Shown here: one piece after another, positions 46,339 through 55,143 of the stretch | How positions within the stretch are numbered: position 1 is the first letter of the stretch | How the letters are laid out: the number at the start of each line of letters is the position of its first letter | Assembly: GCF_000245335.1 (NCBI RefSeq) | Contig: NZ_JH600284.1 | Span: 186,001-250,000 of the forward strand | Direction: 5' to 3' | From: Bacillus mojavensis RO-H-1 = KCTC 3706 | GTDB taxonomy: Bacteria; Bacillota; Bacilli; Bacillales; Bacillaceae | DNA length: 64,000 nucleotides | The notes under the pieces: model-generated | Databases searched by the model: none | What the model was told of the DNA's origin: nothing | Seen by the model: only the letters and a program-made list of their open reading frames with translations | Position numbers and translations under genes: made by a program

Positions 46339-47740
46339 ATATTTATATCAGCTGCTGCTGAGCCATGTCAGCATATTAATTTTAGCATTTGTTATCATTA
46401 TTTCTCTTTTTTCTCACTTCGTGAAAGAGTTTGCCTACCAAAATAAAGTAGAGGAACTGACCTCATATGCGGTGCAGATTGCAAGCGAATTTCAAACCGG
46501 CCAGGTTGATATACGCCGGCTGTACCCATATCAGGATATTTTAAGGACAAGAAAAACACAGTTTATCATCTTTAATGAAGCACAGGTGCCTTATTTTCAC
46601 CCTGAAGACTTTCACCCAAGGGAAAAGCTGAAGAAAGCGGAGTGGGAGAAGCTGAAAAAAGGGCAGACGGTCATGAACAGAGCGGATGGCCGTTTTAACG
46701 ATGAGGTTTCCCTTGTTGCACAGCCGATTTTTGTTAACAATGAATTTAAAGGTGCGGTACTGCTGATTTCTCCGATCAGCGGCGTTGAGCAAATGATTAA
46801 TCAGGTCAATCTCTATATGTTTTACGCGATGATCAGCACGCTTGTCATTACCATTCTCGTCAGCTGGCTGCTCTCCAAATTCCATGTGAAACGAATTCAA
46901 AAGCTGAGAGAAGCAACGGATAAAGTAGCTTCCGGCGACTATGACATTCACTTGGAAAACAGCTATCGGGATGAAATCGGGGTGCTGGCGTCTGACTTTA
47001 ATATCATGGCAAAAAAATTAAAGCAGTCAAGGGATGAAATCGACCGGCTTGAGAAGCGGAGAAGGCAGTTTATTGCCGATGTATCCCATGAATTAAGAAC
47101 GCCGCTGACAACTATTAACGGTTTGGTTGAAGGGCTGAACAGCAATACGATTCCAGAGGAAAATAAAGAAAAATGCTTCTCGCTCATCAGTGAGGAAACG
47201 AAGCGAATGCTGCGGCTCGTCAAAGAAAATCTCGATTACGAAAAGATCAGATCTCAGCAAATCACTTTGAACAAGCTTAACGTTCCGCTGATAGAGGTAT
47301 TCGAAATCATTAAAGAGCACCTTGAACAGCAGGCGGATGAAAAGCAAAATCAGCTGGTGATTCAGGTGGAGGGCAGCGTGATCGTTCATGCCGACTATGA
47401 CCGGTTAATTCAAATCCTCATGAACATTACGAAAAACAGCATCCAGTTTACGCAACACGGGCAAATTTGGCTGCGGGGAACAGAAGGATATAAAGAGACC
47501 ATTATTGAAATTGAAGATACCGGAATCGGCATCTCAAAAGAGGATATCGAGCATATTTGGGAGCGGTTCTACAAAGCCGATATTTCAAGAACGAACACGG
47601 CGTACGGAGAATACGGCCTCGGCCTTTCCATCGTCAAGCAGCTTGTGGAAATGCATCAAGGTACAATAGACATTAAGAGTGAACAAGGGGAAGGCACAAC
47701 ATTCATTATCCGCTTTCCTTTACCTGCAAAACAGCAATAA
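46328..47740 (+). CDS. yclK: Sensor histidine kinase YclK
   Basis: 470 residues from ATG 46328, overlapping the yclJ end by 11 nt. Two membrane helices (about 10-30 and 160-182) enclose an outside sensor domain; a HAMP linker follows. H-box FIADVSHELRTPL with the phosphorylated His near 254, N-box ITKNSIQF, G1 EIEDTGIGIS, F-box and G2 GEYGLGLSIVKQL. Phosphorylates YclJ. Signal unknown. Confidence 0.94.
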   Translation: MRIKYLYQLLLSHVSILILAFVIIISLFSHFVKEFAYQNKVEELTSYAVQIASEFQTGQVDIRRLYPYQDILRTRKTQFIIFNEAQVPYFHPEDFHPREKLKKAEWEKLKKGQTVMNRADGRFNDEVSLVAQPIFVNNEFKGAVLLISPISGVEQMINQVNLYMFYAMISTLVITILVSWLLSKFHVKRIQKLREATDKVASGDYDIHLENSYRDEIGVLASDFNIMAKKLKQSRDEIDRLEKRRRQFIADVSHELRTPLTTINGLVEGLNSNTIPEENKEKCFSLISEETKRMLRLVKENLDYEKIRSQQITLNKLNVPLIEVFEIIKEHLEQQADEKQNQLVIQVEGSVIVHADYDRLIQILMNITKNSIQFTQHGQIWLRGTEGYKETIIEIEDTGIGISKEDIEHIWERFYKADISRTNTAYGEYGLGLSIVKQLVEMHQGTIDIKSEQGEGTTFIIRFPLPAKQQ

Positions 47741-47746
47741 ATCATG

Positions 47747-47785
47747 TAAGGCGGCATATCATCAGATGCTGCCGCCTTCTTTCTC
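47747..47785 (+). terminator. Terminator of yclJK
   Basis: GGCGGCAT-atcatcag-ATGCTGCCGCC with a small bulge, followed by TTCTTTCT. Confidence 0.7.
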
Positions 47786-47811
47786 ACCTCGCTTCGGTAT
47801 TCCTTTTTTTA

Positions 47812-47877
47812 TTGCGTGCCCCCGAAATAAAGTTTGCGTGTTTTTCGGGTTAGGACAGTCTGTAAACATGATAAAAT
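47812..47877 (+). promoter_or_regulatory. ComA-type box and promoter of rapC
   Basis: TTGCGT-gccc-CCGAAA (47812-47827) matches the ComA box TTGCGGnnnnCCGCAA in 9 of 12 positions with the right N4 spacing. A second TTGCGT half-site is at 47834-47839. A -10 TAAAAT (47872-47877) has only a poor -35 17 nt upstream, as expected for an activated promoter. ComA control of rapC is established in 168. Confidence 0.75.
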
Positions 47878-47914
47878 ATGACATAAACAGTTTTTGATGG
47901 GAGAGGGTGAAGGA

Positions 47915-49063
47915 ATGAAGAGCGGGGTAATTCCTTCTTCAGCGGTCGGTCAAAAAATTAACGAGTGGTACAAATATATCCGGACCTTCAGTGTACCGGA
48001 TGCCGAGGTGCTAAAAGCTGAAATCCAGCAGGAACTGAAACACATGCAGCATGACTCCAACTTGCTGTTATATTACTCACTAATGGAATTTCGCCACCAG
48101 CTTATGCTTGATTATCTCGAGCCGCTGGAGAAATTAAATATCGAAGACCAGCCAAGCCTGTCTGAATTATCACGAAATATAGACAGCAACCAAGCTGACC
48201 TAAAAGGGCTTCTTGATTACTATGTGAATTTCTTCCGCGGAATGTATGAGTTTGATAAGCGGGAATTTATTTCTGCCATTACATATTACAAACAGGCGGA
48301 GAAAAAACTTTCTTTTGTTTCCGATCATATTGAACGGGCTGAATTTTATTTTAAAATCGCGGAAGCTTATTATTATATGAAGCAAACGTACTTTTCATTG
48401 ATTCATATCAAGAATGCATACGAAATTTATGTAGAGCAGGAAACCTATAATGTTCGGATTATCCAATGCCATTTCGTGTTCGGGGTTAACCTCATGGATG
48501 AGAGAAATTTCGAACAAGCCGCACGGCATTTTAAATTGGCGCTGGAGATGGCGGAAGCGGAACAAAGAGCCCAATTGGTTGGAAGAGCATTTTATAATTT
48601 GGGGCTGTGTTATTACAATCAAGACCTTCTCGACCCTGCCATTGACCATTTTGAGAAAGCGGTTTCTACTTTTGAAGACAGCAGAATCACCAATTCTCTG
48701 CCTCAGGCATATTTTTTAATAACACTTATTTATTATAAACGCGGAAAACATGAGAAGGCTTCGGAATATCACAAGAGGGGCTATGAATATGCTAAAGAAA
48801 CAGACGATGCAGATTACGCGGTAAAATTTGAGTTTTTACAATCCCTATATCAGGCACAGCCCAATACAGAAGGAATCGAACGATGTTTTCAATACTTAAA
48901 AAATAAAAATATGTATGCTGATATAGAGGATTTAGCCCTAGAAGTAGCAAAATATTACTATGAACAAAAATGGTTTGAACTGTCTGCTTCCTACTTTCTT
49001 AGAGTTGAAGAGGCAAGAAAACAAATACAAAGGAGTGAAGGTTTGTATGAAATTGAAATCTAA
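47915..49063 (+). CDS. rapC: Response regulator-inhibiting TPR protein RapC
   Basis: 382 residues from ATG 47915 (AGGGTGAAGG just upstream), the length in 168. An N-terminal helical bundle (~1-70) is followed by TPR repeats (visible in AEFYFKIAEAYYYMKQ, GRAFYNLGLCYYNQ, LPQAYFLITLIYYKRGK). RapC binds phosphorylated ComA and blocks DNA binding; the PhrC pentapeptide relieves this. This feeds back on srfA/comS in the same window. Confidence 0.95.
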   Translation: MKSGVIPSSAVGQKINEWYKYIRTFSVPDAEVLKAEIQQELKHMQHDSNLLLYYSLMEFRHQLMLDYLEPLEKLNIEDQPSLSELSRNIDSNQADLKGLLDYYVNFFRGMYEFDKREFISAITYYKQAEKKLSFVSDHIERAEFYFKIAEAYYYMKQTYFSLIHIKNAYEIYVEQETYNVRIIQCHFVFGVNLMDERNFEQAARHFKLALEMAEAEQRAQLVGRAFYNLGLCYYNQDLLDPAIDHFEKAVSTFEDSRITNSLPQAYFLITLIYYKRGKHEKASEYHKRGYEYAKETDDADYAVKFEFLQSLYQAQPNTEGIERCFQYLKNKNMYADIEDLALEVAKYYYEQKWFELSASYFLRVEEARKQIQRSEGLYEIEI

Positions 49064-49169
49064 GTTATTTGTTATTTGTTTGGCTGCAGCAGCTGTTTTT
49101 ACAGCGGTTGGCGTCTCTGCACATGCTGAAGCATCCGACTTCCATGTCACAGAAAGAGGAATGACGTAA
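49047..49169 (+). CDS. phrC: PhrC precursor of competence and sporulation factor (CSF)
   Basis: 40 codons, overlapping the rapC 3' end by 17 nt; ATG 8 nt after AAGGAGTGAAGG-type site. Signal peptide (basic MKLKSK, then a hydrophobic core), and a C-terminus ending in ERGMT, the mature CSF pentapeptide, the same as in 168. Exported, processed, re-imported by Opp, then inhibits RapC. A terminator follows 8 nt after the stop. Confidence 0.95.
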   Translation: MKLKSKLFVICLAAAAVFTAVGVSAHAEASDFHVTERGMT

Positions 49170-49177
49170 GAACCAGG

Positions 49178-49207
49178 CCCCTTCTCAATAAGAGAAGGGG
49201 TTTTCTT
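49178..49207 (+). terminator. Terminator of rapC-phrC
   Basis: Perfect 9-bp stem CCCCTTCTC-aataa-GAGAAGGGG, then TTTTCTT. Confidence 0.93.
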
Positions 49208-49216
49208 CTAAAGAAA

Positions 49217-49252
49217 CAGCGACGCAGGATATGAATCTTACGGCGCCGCCTG
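49217..49252 (-). terminator. Hairpin downstream of yczM
   Basis: On the minus strand GCGCCGTAAGATTC-ata-TCCTGCGTCGC, followed by TGTTTCTTT. Shares its sequence core with the terminator of the yczN relic, pointing to a tandem duplication that included the terminator. Confidence 0.5.
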
Positions 49253-49273
49253 ATTCATGGAGATTCCTTTTTC

Positions 49274-49366
49274 TTAGTAGCCTCCGTTAAAAAATGCAGC
49301 TCCCACGATAATCAAGAGGATAAATAACACAACAATCAAAGCAAAAGAGTTTCCGTAACCAGACAT
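49274..49366 (-). CDS. yczM: YczM, 30-residue YjcZ-family membrane peptide
   Basis: ATG at 49366 follows GGGAGGTGGC; the product reads [20 protein letters not shown] and ends [10 protein letters not shown]. Short Gly/Tyr head, one hydrophobic helix, Gly/Tyr tail: the YjcZ/sporulation-associated small protein family common in Bacillus. Function unknown. A related damaged copy lies upstream at 49514-49598. Confidence 0.88.
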   Translation of the reverse strand: MSGYGNSFALIVVLFILLIIVGAAFFNGGY

Positions 49367-49463
49367 CTGATGCCACCTCCCTGTGAGATTACTTTATGAT
49401 ATGCTGCATAAACGCAGCGGACAGGGCTTTCAGATAGGGATTGAAAAATAAAGAAAACAACTA

Positions 49464-49503
49464 AAAAAACGCCGCAGGACAATGATATTGTCTTACGGCG
49501 CTG
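49464..49503 (-). terminator. Terminator of the yczN locus
   Basis: On the minus strand GCGCCGTAAGACAAT-atc-ATTGTCCTGCGGCG followed by seven T. A strong stem with few mismatches. Confidence 0.85.
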
Positions 49504-49513
49504 TACTGCAGAC

Positions 49514-49598
49514 TTAGAAGCCTAGTACCTACGATAATTAATAGAATGATTAAAGCGAAAGAACCGAAGCCGTAACCGCCACCGTTAGAGTATCCTGA
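49514..49598 (-). pseudogene. yczN: Degenerate yczN-like YjcZ-family gene
   Basis: Reading the minus strand from 49598 gives SGYSNGGGYGFGSFALIILL then IIVG, clearly a YjcZ-family peptide. Three defects are visible. GGGAGG directly abuts the TCA codon with no ATG, GTG or TTG between them. The hydrophobic helix lacks four residues relative to yczM (FALI-ILLIIVG against [15 protein letters not shown]). After IVGT the frame is lost: a tail GF-stop exists in another frame at 49514, while the original frame runs into the terminator. Likely a relic. Confidence 0.75.
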
Positions 49599-49689
49599 CC
49601 TCCCTATGATGGATGCGGAAACGGCCAGATGAATAGGGGAATAGTGGACAAGGCAAGAATGAAAAATTCATCGATCGACGCGGGCAATA

Positions 49690-49719
49690 TAAAAGGTGGG
49701 CTCTGCCGCCCGCTTTTAT
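49690..49719 (-). terminator. Terminator of thrD
   Basis: On the minus strand AAAAGCGGGC-ggcaga-GCCCACCTTTTATATT, 8 nt after the stop of thrD. Confidence 0.75.
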
Positions 49720-49726
49720 GTATAGA

Positions 49727-51091
49727 TTAAGAGACCAGCACTCCCGCGAAAAACTCCCGGTATAATGCTTGGACGGCTTTTCTTTCTTCGGCTTCTTTTA
49801 CGCCGAACATCATGCTCACTTCAGAAGATCCTTGGTTAATCATTTCGATATTCACTTTTGCCTCTGATAAGGCTTTGGCTGCTCTTGCCGTTGTGCCGAC
49901 ATTATGGCGCATTGCTTCTCCTACAACCATAATGAGCGCCAGATTGTGCTCGACAATAACTTCATCGGCATGAAGATCCTCTTTAATCTGCTTCATTACG
50001 CTTCGTTCAACCGAAGCATCCATTTGACCCTGTCTTAAGATGATCGTCATGTCATCAATTCCCGATGGAACATGCTCATACGTCAAACCGTGTTCTTCAA
50101 GGATTTGCAGGGCTCTGCGGCCAAATCCGATTTCTCTGTTCATTAAATACTTACTGATATAAATACTGCAAAAGCCGGTATCGCTGGCAATACCGACGAC
50201 AGGCCCGTTTGTGTTATCGCGTTTGCTGACGACGCGTGTTCCGTTCGCCGACGGGTTGTTCGTATTTTTGATCTGCACGGGAATGCCCGCTCTGAAGGCC
50301 GGAATGAGCGCTTCATCGTGAAACACTGAAAAGCCTGCGTACGACAGTTCGCGCATCTCTCTGTATGTCAGCTCGTGGATTTCCTTCGGGTTGTCAACAA
50401 TGGAAGGATTAACTGAATAGACAGCATCTACATCGGTAAAGTTTTCGTACAGATCGGCCTGAAGACCATTGGCCAAAATAGAGCCTGTAATATCAGAACC
50501 GCTCCGTGAAAATGTCAACACATCGCCATCCTTGCTGAAACCGAAAAAGCCGGGGAATATGATGAGGCCTTCACGCTCTCTCAGCTGATAGAGATTTTGA
50601 TACGATTCAGGCAGCACCTGCGCGTTGCCGGGTTCATTTGTTACAAATAGGCCTGCATCCTTCGGGTTTACATATTCCGCTTTCACGCCTTTGTGGCGGA
50701 AATAGGCGGCGATCAGCTTAGCGTTGTTATCCTCACCGCTTGCTTTGACAGCGTCCAGATATTGTTCGGGATTGCTTTTATCTCCTTCTAAAAGCGTAAA
50801 CAAATCATCGCGGATTTTTTCTATAATACACGGCTCAAGCTGAAGCTCATTTGCGATCAGAGCATAGCGTTCAATTACCGCTTCCGCCAGTTCAGGGGAG
50901 CTTCCGGATGATAAATACTGTTCAGCACATGTGATTAAGAGATCAGTCACTTTCGTATCCTCGGAATAGCGTTTGCCCGGAGCCGACACCACTACAGCTT
51001 TGCGTGCGGGATCTGAGGTTACGATTTGAAACACCTTTTCAAGCTGTGCGCCTGAAGCGAGTGAGCTGCCTCCGAATTTAACGACCTTCAT
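49727..51091 (-). CDS. thrD: Aspartate kinase III ThrD (YclM)
   Basis: 454 residues; ATG behind TTAGGAGATG. N-terminal kinase motif KFGGSSLASGAQ, FSRSGSDITGSILANGL in the active site and DVDAVYSVNP; two ACT domains at the C-terminus (~305-450; GFCSIYISKYLMN, NIEMINQGSSEVSMMFGV) for feedback control. Catalyses the first step of the aspartate family pathway. In 168 this is the third aspartokinase, threonine- and lysine-sensitive. Confidence 0.95.
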   Translation of the reverse strand: MKVVKFGGSSLASGAQLEKVFQIVTSDPARKAVVVSAPGKRYSEDTKVTDLLITCAEQYLSSGSSPELAEAVIERYALIANELQLEPCIIEKIRDDLFTLLEGDKSNPEQYLDAVKASGEDNNAKLIAAYFRHKGVKAEYVNPKDAGLFVTNEPGNAQVLPESYQNLYQLREREGLIIFPGFFGFSKDGDVLTFSRSGSDITGSILANGLQADLYENFTDVDAVYSVNPSIVDNPKEIHELTYREMRELSYAGFSVFHDEALIPAFRAGIPVQIKNTNNPSANGTRVVSKRDNTNGPVVGIASDTGFCSIYISKYLMNREIGFGRRALQILEEHGLTYEHVPSGIDDMTIILRQGQMDASVERSVMKQIKEDLHADEVIVEHNLALIMVVGEAMRHNVGTTARAAKALSEAKVNIEMINQGSSEVSMMFGVKEAEERKAVQALYREFFAGVLVS

Positions 51092-51347
51092 GTTTACATC
51101 TCCTAATGTTTAAAATTTTCACACAAATTTAGTATTTATTATCCCTCTTTCAGTTTTGTAAATCAAGGGAAAATTTCTATGTGGAAAGAACATTTGTATT
51201 TACAGAGAGGAATTGTGTCAGGTTTGATGCCGAAGCTGAAGCACAGTGAAGATAAATATGGTAAACAGACTAACGATTTGTGATGGAAAATGGTTTGAAT
51301 TATGAGTAAAATTGAATAGATGACGAGGTTAATATTTTTAAAGAATA
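51092..51347. other. thrD upstream spacer, no gene
   Basis: AT-rich, stops in all frames, no RNA-like structure obvious to me. Contains AATTTTCACACAAATTT near 51115, a weak resemblance to the CodY box that I do not call. Confidence 0.5.
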
Positions 51348-51375
51348 TTGACTAACACTAGAAAAGTGGTAATAT
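51348..51375 (+). promoter_or_regulatory. SigA-type promoter of fpbNOPQ
   Basis: TTGACT (51348-51353), 16 nt, TAATAT (51370-51375). The Fur box begins 6 nt downstream, covering the likely start of transcription. Confidence 0.75.
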
Positions 51376-51380
51376 GTAAA

Positions 51381-51395
51381 TGATAATGATAATCA
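51381..51395 (+). promoter_or_regulatory. Fur box of fpbNOPQ
   Basis: TGATAAT-G-ATAATCA matches the 7-1-7 Fur consensus TGATAATnATTATCA at 13 of 14 fixed positions. Predicts iron repression of the operon, as is known for 168 yclNOPQ. Confidence 0.92.
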
Positions 51396-51476
51396 ATTAC
51401 TATATGGCCATATTGTTTTGAGTCCTTGCGGAGTAGGAGATACGTTCTTTTTGCTGTAAGGATGTAAGGAGGCAGC

Positions 51477-52427
51477 ATGAAGCTACGTTACTTATTTTTT
51501 CTACTTATCATATTAGCAGTCACTTCTGTATTTATCGGCGTAGAAGATCTGTCGCCGCTTGATCTCTTCGATCTAAGCAAAGAAGAGGCATCAACACTCT
51601 TTGCCAGCCGTTTGCCGCGGCTGATCAGCATTTTAATCGCAGGGATGAGCATGAGCATCTGCGGCTTGATTATGCAGCAGATCACCAGGAACAAATTCGT
51701 GTCACCGACGACGGCCGGCACGATGGACTGGGCGAGGCTGGGAATCTTAATATCCTTGCTTCTGTTTACATCGGCAAGTCCATTAATGAAAATGCTGATT
51801 GCTTTTGTCTTTGCTTTAGTTGGTAATTTTCTGTTTATGAAAATTCTTGAAAGAATTAAGTTTAACGACACCATCTTTATTCCGCTTGTCGGTTTAATGC
51901 TCGGGAATATCGTCAGCTCAATCGCGACGTTTATCGCGTATAAATATGACTTGATCCAAAACGTGTCATCATGGCTTCAGGGGGATTTCTCCTTAGTTGT
52001 GAAAGGGAGATACGAGCTTCTCTATCTGAGTATTCCGCTTGTCATCATTGCCTATGTTTATGCGGATAAATTTACAGTGGCGGGTATGGGAGAAAGCTTT
52101 TCTGTCAACCTCGGCCTCAAGTATAAACGGGTTGTGAACATCGGGCTCATTATCGTATCCCTGATTACGTCACTTGTCATTTTGACTGTCGGTATGCTTC
52201 CGTTTCTCGGTTTAATCATCCCGAACATTGTATCGATTTACAGAGGAGACAACCTGAAAAACAGCCTGCCGCACACTGCGCTGCTGGGAGCGGTTTTTGT
52301 TCTGTTTTGCGATATATTGGGCAGAGTCATTATCTTCCCTTATGAAATCTCGATTGGTCTGATGGTCGGAATCATCGGCAGCGGCATTTTCCTGTTTATG
52401 CTGTTAAGGAGAAAAGCGTATGCGTAA
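51477..52427 (+). CDS. fpbN: Petrobactin ABC transporter permease FpbN (YclN)
   Basis: 316 residues; ATG after AAGGAGGCAGC. FecCD-type siderophore permease with about nine membrane helices; the family signature LISILIAGMSMSICGLIMQQ is near residue 55 and GLIIPNIVSIYRGDN before the C-terminal helices. Forms the channel with FpbO. Known substrates in B. subtilis: ferric petrobactin and its 3,4-dihydroxybenzoate-type precursor. Confidence 0.95.
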   Translation: MKLRYLFFLLIILAVTSVFIGVEDLSPLDLFDLSKEEASTLFASRLPRLISILIAGMSMSICGLIMQQITRNKFVSPTTAGTMDWARLGILISLLLFTSASPLMKMLIAFVFALVGNFLFMKILERIKFNDTIFIPLVGLMLGNIVSSIATFIAYKYDLIQNVSSWLQGDFSLVVKGRYELLYLSIPLVIIAYVYADKFTVAGMGESFSVNLGLKYKRVVNIGLIIVSLITSLVILTVGMLPFLGLIIPNIVSIYRGDNLKNSLPHTALLGAVFVLFCDILGRVIIFPYEISIGLMVGIIGSGIFLFMLLRRKAYA

Positions 52428-53367
52428 CCAGATGAAAATTGCTTTGCTTGTTGGTATAGCTGTTGTATGTATCGGTTTATTTCTGTTTTATGACTTAGGC
52501 AATTGGGATTACACTCTGCCGAGAAGAATCAAAAAAGTCGCTGCCATTATGCTGACTGGCGGAGCGATTGCGTTTTCAACAATGATCTTCCAAACGATCT
52601 CGAATAACCGCATCCTGACGCCCAGCATTTTAGGCCTTGATTCTCTCTATATGCTGATTCAGACCGTCATCATCTTTTTGTTCGGTTCAATGAATATCGT
52701 AATCATGAATAAAAACATCAACTTCATCATCTCTGTGTTGCTGATGGTGCTGTTTTCTTTTGTTCTCTATCAGATCATGTTCAAAGGTGAGGGGAAAAAT
52801 ATCTTCTTCCTTCTGCTCATCGGAATCGTGTTCGGCACGCTGTTCAGCAGCCTGTCTTCCTTTATGCAGATGCTGATTGACCCGAATGAGTTTCAGGTTG
52901 TGCAGGACAAAATGTTTGCCAGCTTTAACAACATCAACACGGATCTGTTATGGCTCGCCTTTATCATCTTCCTGCTGACCGGTATCTATGTCTGGCGTTT
53001 TACGAGATTTTTTGACGTGCTTTCACTCGGCCGTGAACACGCTGTCAATTTGGGCATTAACTACGACAAAGTTGTTAAACAGATGCTGATCGTGATCGCG
53101 ATCCTTGTTTCTGTTTCTACAGCGCTTGTCGGTCCGATTATGTTCTTGGGGCTTCTCGTCGTCAACCTGGCGAGAGAATTTCTGAAAACATATAAGCATT
53201 CATACTTAATCGCAGGTTCTGTTTTAATCAGCATTATTGCGTTAGTCGGGGGACAATTTGTGGTTGAGAAAGTATTCACCTTCTCAACGACGCTGAGCGT
53301 TATTATTAATTTTGCCGGCGGGATTTATTTTATCTACTTGCTGTTAAAGGAGAATAAATCATGGTAG
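52420..53367 (+). CDS. fpbO: Petrobactin ABC transporter permease FpbO (YclO)
   Basis: 315 residues, overlapping fpbN by 8 nt with AAGGAGAAAAGCG upstream. Second FecCD-type permease (MLTGGAIAFSTMIFQTISNN; GPIMFLGLLVVNLARE), about nine helices. Heterodimer partner of FpbN. Confidence 0.95.
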   Translation: MRNQMKIALLVGIAVVCIGLFLFYDLGNWDYTLPRRIKKVAAIMLTGGAIAFSTMIFQTISNNRILTPSILGLDSLYMLIQTVIIFLFGSMNIVIMNKNINFIISVLLMVLFSFVLYQIMFKGEGKNIFFLLLIGIVFGTLFSSLSSFMQMLIDPNEFQVVQDKMFASFNNINTDLLWLAFIIFLLTGIYVWRFTRFFDVLSLGREHAVNLGINYDKVVKQMLIVIAILVSVSTALVGPIMFLGLLVVNLAREFLKTYKHSYLIAGSVLISIIALVGGQFVVEKVFTFSTTLSVIINFAGGIYFIYLLLKENKSW

Positions 53368-54119
53368 AGGTCAAAAATGTAAGCAAACAATATGGAGGGA
53401 AAGTTGTCCTTGAAGAGACGTCAGTCACGATTCAAAAAGGCAAAATCACCTCGTTTATCGGTCCTAACGGCGCCGGCAAAAGTACGCTGCTGTCTATTAT
53501 GAGCCGCCTGATCAAAAAGGATTCCGGTGAGATTTTCATAGACGGAGAAGAGATCGGAACCTGCGACAGCAAAGAGCTTGCCAAAAAAATGAGTATTTTA
53601 AAGCAGGCGAATCAAATTAATATCAGACTAACGATTAAAGACCTTGTCAGTTTCGGCAGATTCCCTTATTCACAGGGCCGGCTGACAGAGGAAGACTGGC
53701 TTCATATCAACCAGGCGCTCAGTTATATGAAGCTGGAGGAGATTCAGGATAAGTACCTGGATCAGCTGAGCGGCGGACAGTGCCAAAGGGCGTTTATCGC
53801 AATGGTCATTGCCCAGGACACGGATTACATTTTTCTGGATGAGCCGCTGAACAACCTGGATATGAAACATTCAGTTGAAATTATGAAGCTTCTGAAGAGG
53901 CTGGTAGAGGAGCTTGGAAAAACAATCGTGATCGTGATTCACGACATCAACTTTGCTTCCGTCTACTCTGATTATATCGTTGCTTTGAAAAACGGCCGAA
54001 TTGTAAAAGAGGGGCCGCCGGAGGAGATCATTGAAACCTCTGTGCTCGAAGAAATCTACGATATGACCATCCCGATTCAGACGATAGATAACCAAAGAAT
54101 AGGTGTTTATTTTTCTTAA
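53361..54119 (+). CDS. fpbP: Petrobactin ABC transporter ATPase FpbP (YclP)
   Basis: 252 residues, overlapping fpbO by 7 nt. Walker A GPNGAGKST (residues 34-42), signature LSGGQCQRAFIAM, Walker B DYIFLDEPLNNLD, H-loop VIVIHD: FepC/FhuC-type siderophore ATPase. Confidence 0.95.
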   Translation: MVEVKNVSKQYGGKVVLEETSVTIQKGKITSFIGPNGAGKSTLLSIMSRLIKKDSGEIFIDGEEIGTCDSKELAKKMSILKQANQINIRLTIKDLVSFGRFPYSQGRLTEEDWLHINQALSYMKLEEIQDKYLDQLSGGQCQRAFIAMVIAQDTDYIFLDEPLNNLDMKHSVEIMKLLKRLVEELGKTIVIVIHDINFASVYSDYIVALKNGRIVKEGPPEEIIETSVLEEIYDMTIPIQTIDNQRIGVYFS

Positions 54120-54140
54120 AATACAGAAGAGGTGAAGACT

Positions 54141-55094
54141 ATGAAAAAGTTTGCAATTCTATTCATCGCATTGGTGACAGCTGTTGTCATTTCTGCATGC
54201 GGAAACCAAAGCTCAAGCAGCAAAGGATCTGACGCGAAAAAAGAACAAATAACGGTAAAGCACCAGCTGGATAAAAACGGCACAAAAGTGACGAAAAATC
54301 CTAAAAAAGTCGTCGTATTTGATTTTGGCAGCTTAGATACATTAGATAAATTAGGTCTTGATGATAAAGTAGCGGGCCTTCCGAAACAAGCCCTTCCTAA
54401 CTATCTGTCCAAATTCAAAGGTGACAAATATGCTGATGTCGGAAGCTTAAAAGAGCCAGACTTTGAAAAAGTAGCTGACTTGGATCCTGATCTCATTATT
54501 ATCTCAGGAAGACAATCTGAGTCTTACAAAGAATTCTCTAAAATTGCGCCGACGATTTACCTTGGCGTAGACACAGCGAAATACATGGAATCATTTAAAT
54601 CAGATGCACAAACAATCGGAAAAATCTTTGATAAAGAAGATGAAGTAAAAGACGAACTTGCAACAATTGATAACTCTATTTCAGATCTTAAGAAAAAAGC
54701 TGAAAAGCTGAACAAAAACGGTCTTGTGATTATGGCGAACGACGGCAAAATCAGCGCCTTTGGTTCTAAATCAAGATACGGCCTGATCCATGACGTATTC
54801 GGCGTGACACCGGCTGATAAAAATATCAAAGCGTCTACTCACGGACAAAGCGTTTCATATGAGTACATTTCAAAAACAAACCCGGATTACCTGTTTGTTA
54901 TTGACCGCGGTACAGCAATCGGAGAAACATCATCTACAAAACAAGTCGTTGAAAACGACTATGTGAAAAACGTAAACGCCGTGAAAAATGATCATGTCGT
55001 ATACCTTGATTCAGCTACTTGGTACTTATCAGGAGGCGGACTTGAGTCAATGACGCAAATGATTAAAGAAGTGAAAGACGGTTTAGAGAAGTAA
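54141..55094 (+). CDS. fpbQ: Petrobactin-binding lipoprotein FpbQ (YclQ)
   Basis: 317 residues from ATG 54141, behind AAGAGGTGAAG. Signal peptide with lipobox VISAC (Cys20), then a Ser/Lys-rich linker and a FepB-type binding domain (VVVFDFGSLDTLDKLGL; DPDLIIISGRQSESYKEF). It was shown in 168 to bind petrobactin. Last gene of the operon; strong terminator follows. Confidence 0.96.
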   Translation: MKKFAILFIALVTAVVISACGNQSSSSKGSDAKKEQITVKHQLDKNGTKVTKNPKKVVVFDFGSLDTLDKLGLDDKVAGLPKQALPNYLSKFKGDKYADVGSLKEPDFEKVADLDPDLIIISGRQSESYKEFSKIAPTIYLGVDTAKYMESFKSDAQTIGKIFDKEDEVKDELATIDNSISDLKKKAEKLNKNGLVIMANDGKISAFGSKSRYGLIHDVFGVTPADKNIKASTHGQSVSYEYISKTNPDYLFVIDRGTAIGETSSTKQVVENDYVKNVNAVKNDHVVYLDSATWYLSGGGLESMTQMIKEVKDGLEK

Positions 55095-55097
55095 AAT

Positions 55098-55139
55098 GAA
55101 AAAGAGCCTCCGCTCTCAAAGCGGGGCTCTTTTTTTTAT
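55098..55139. terminator. Terminator between fpbQ and ycnB
   Basis: AAGAGCCtCCGC-tctcaaa-GCGGgGCTCTT with eight T on the plus strand and an A run on the other side, so usable by both convergent units. Confidence 0.9.
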
Positions 55140-55143
55140 AGGA

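Noticed and set aside
47679..47897. 72-codon frame between yclK and rapC
   Set aside because: Covers the yclK terminator and the ComA box; no ribosome-binding site.
49170..49726. Riboswitch or other structured RNA in the phrC-thrD interval
   Set aside because: The hairpins are explained by terminators of phrC, yczM, yczN and thrD.
51110..51130. CodY-like AATTTTC box upstream of thrD
   Set aside because: Only one half matches the consensus; too many mismatches to call.
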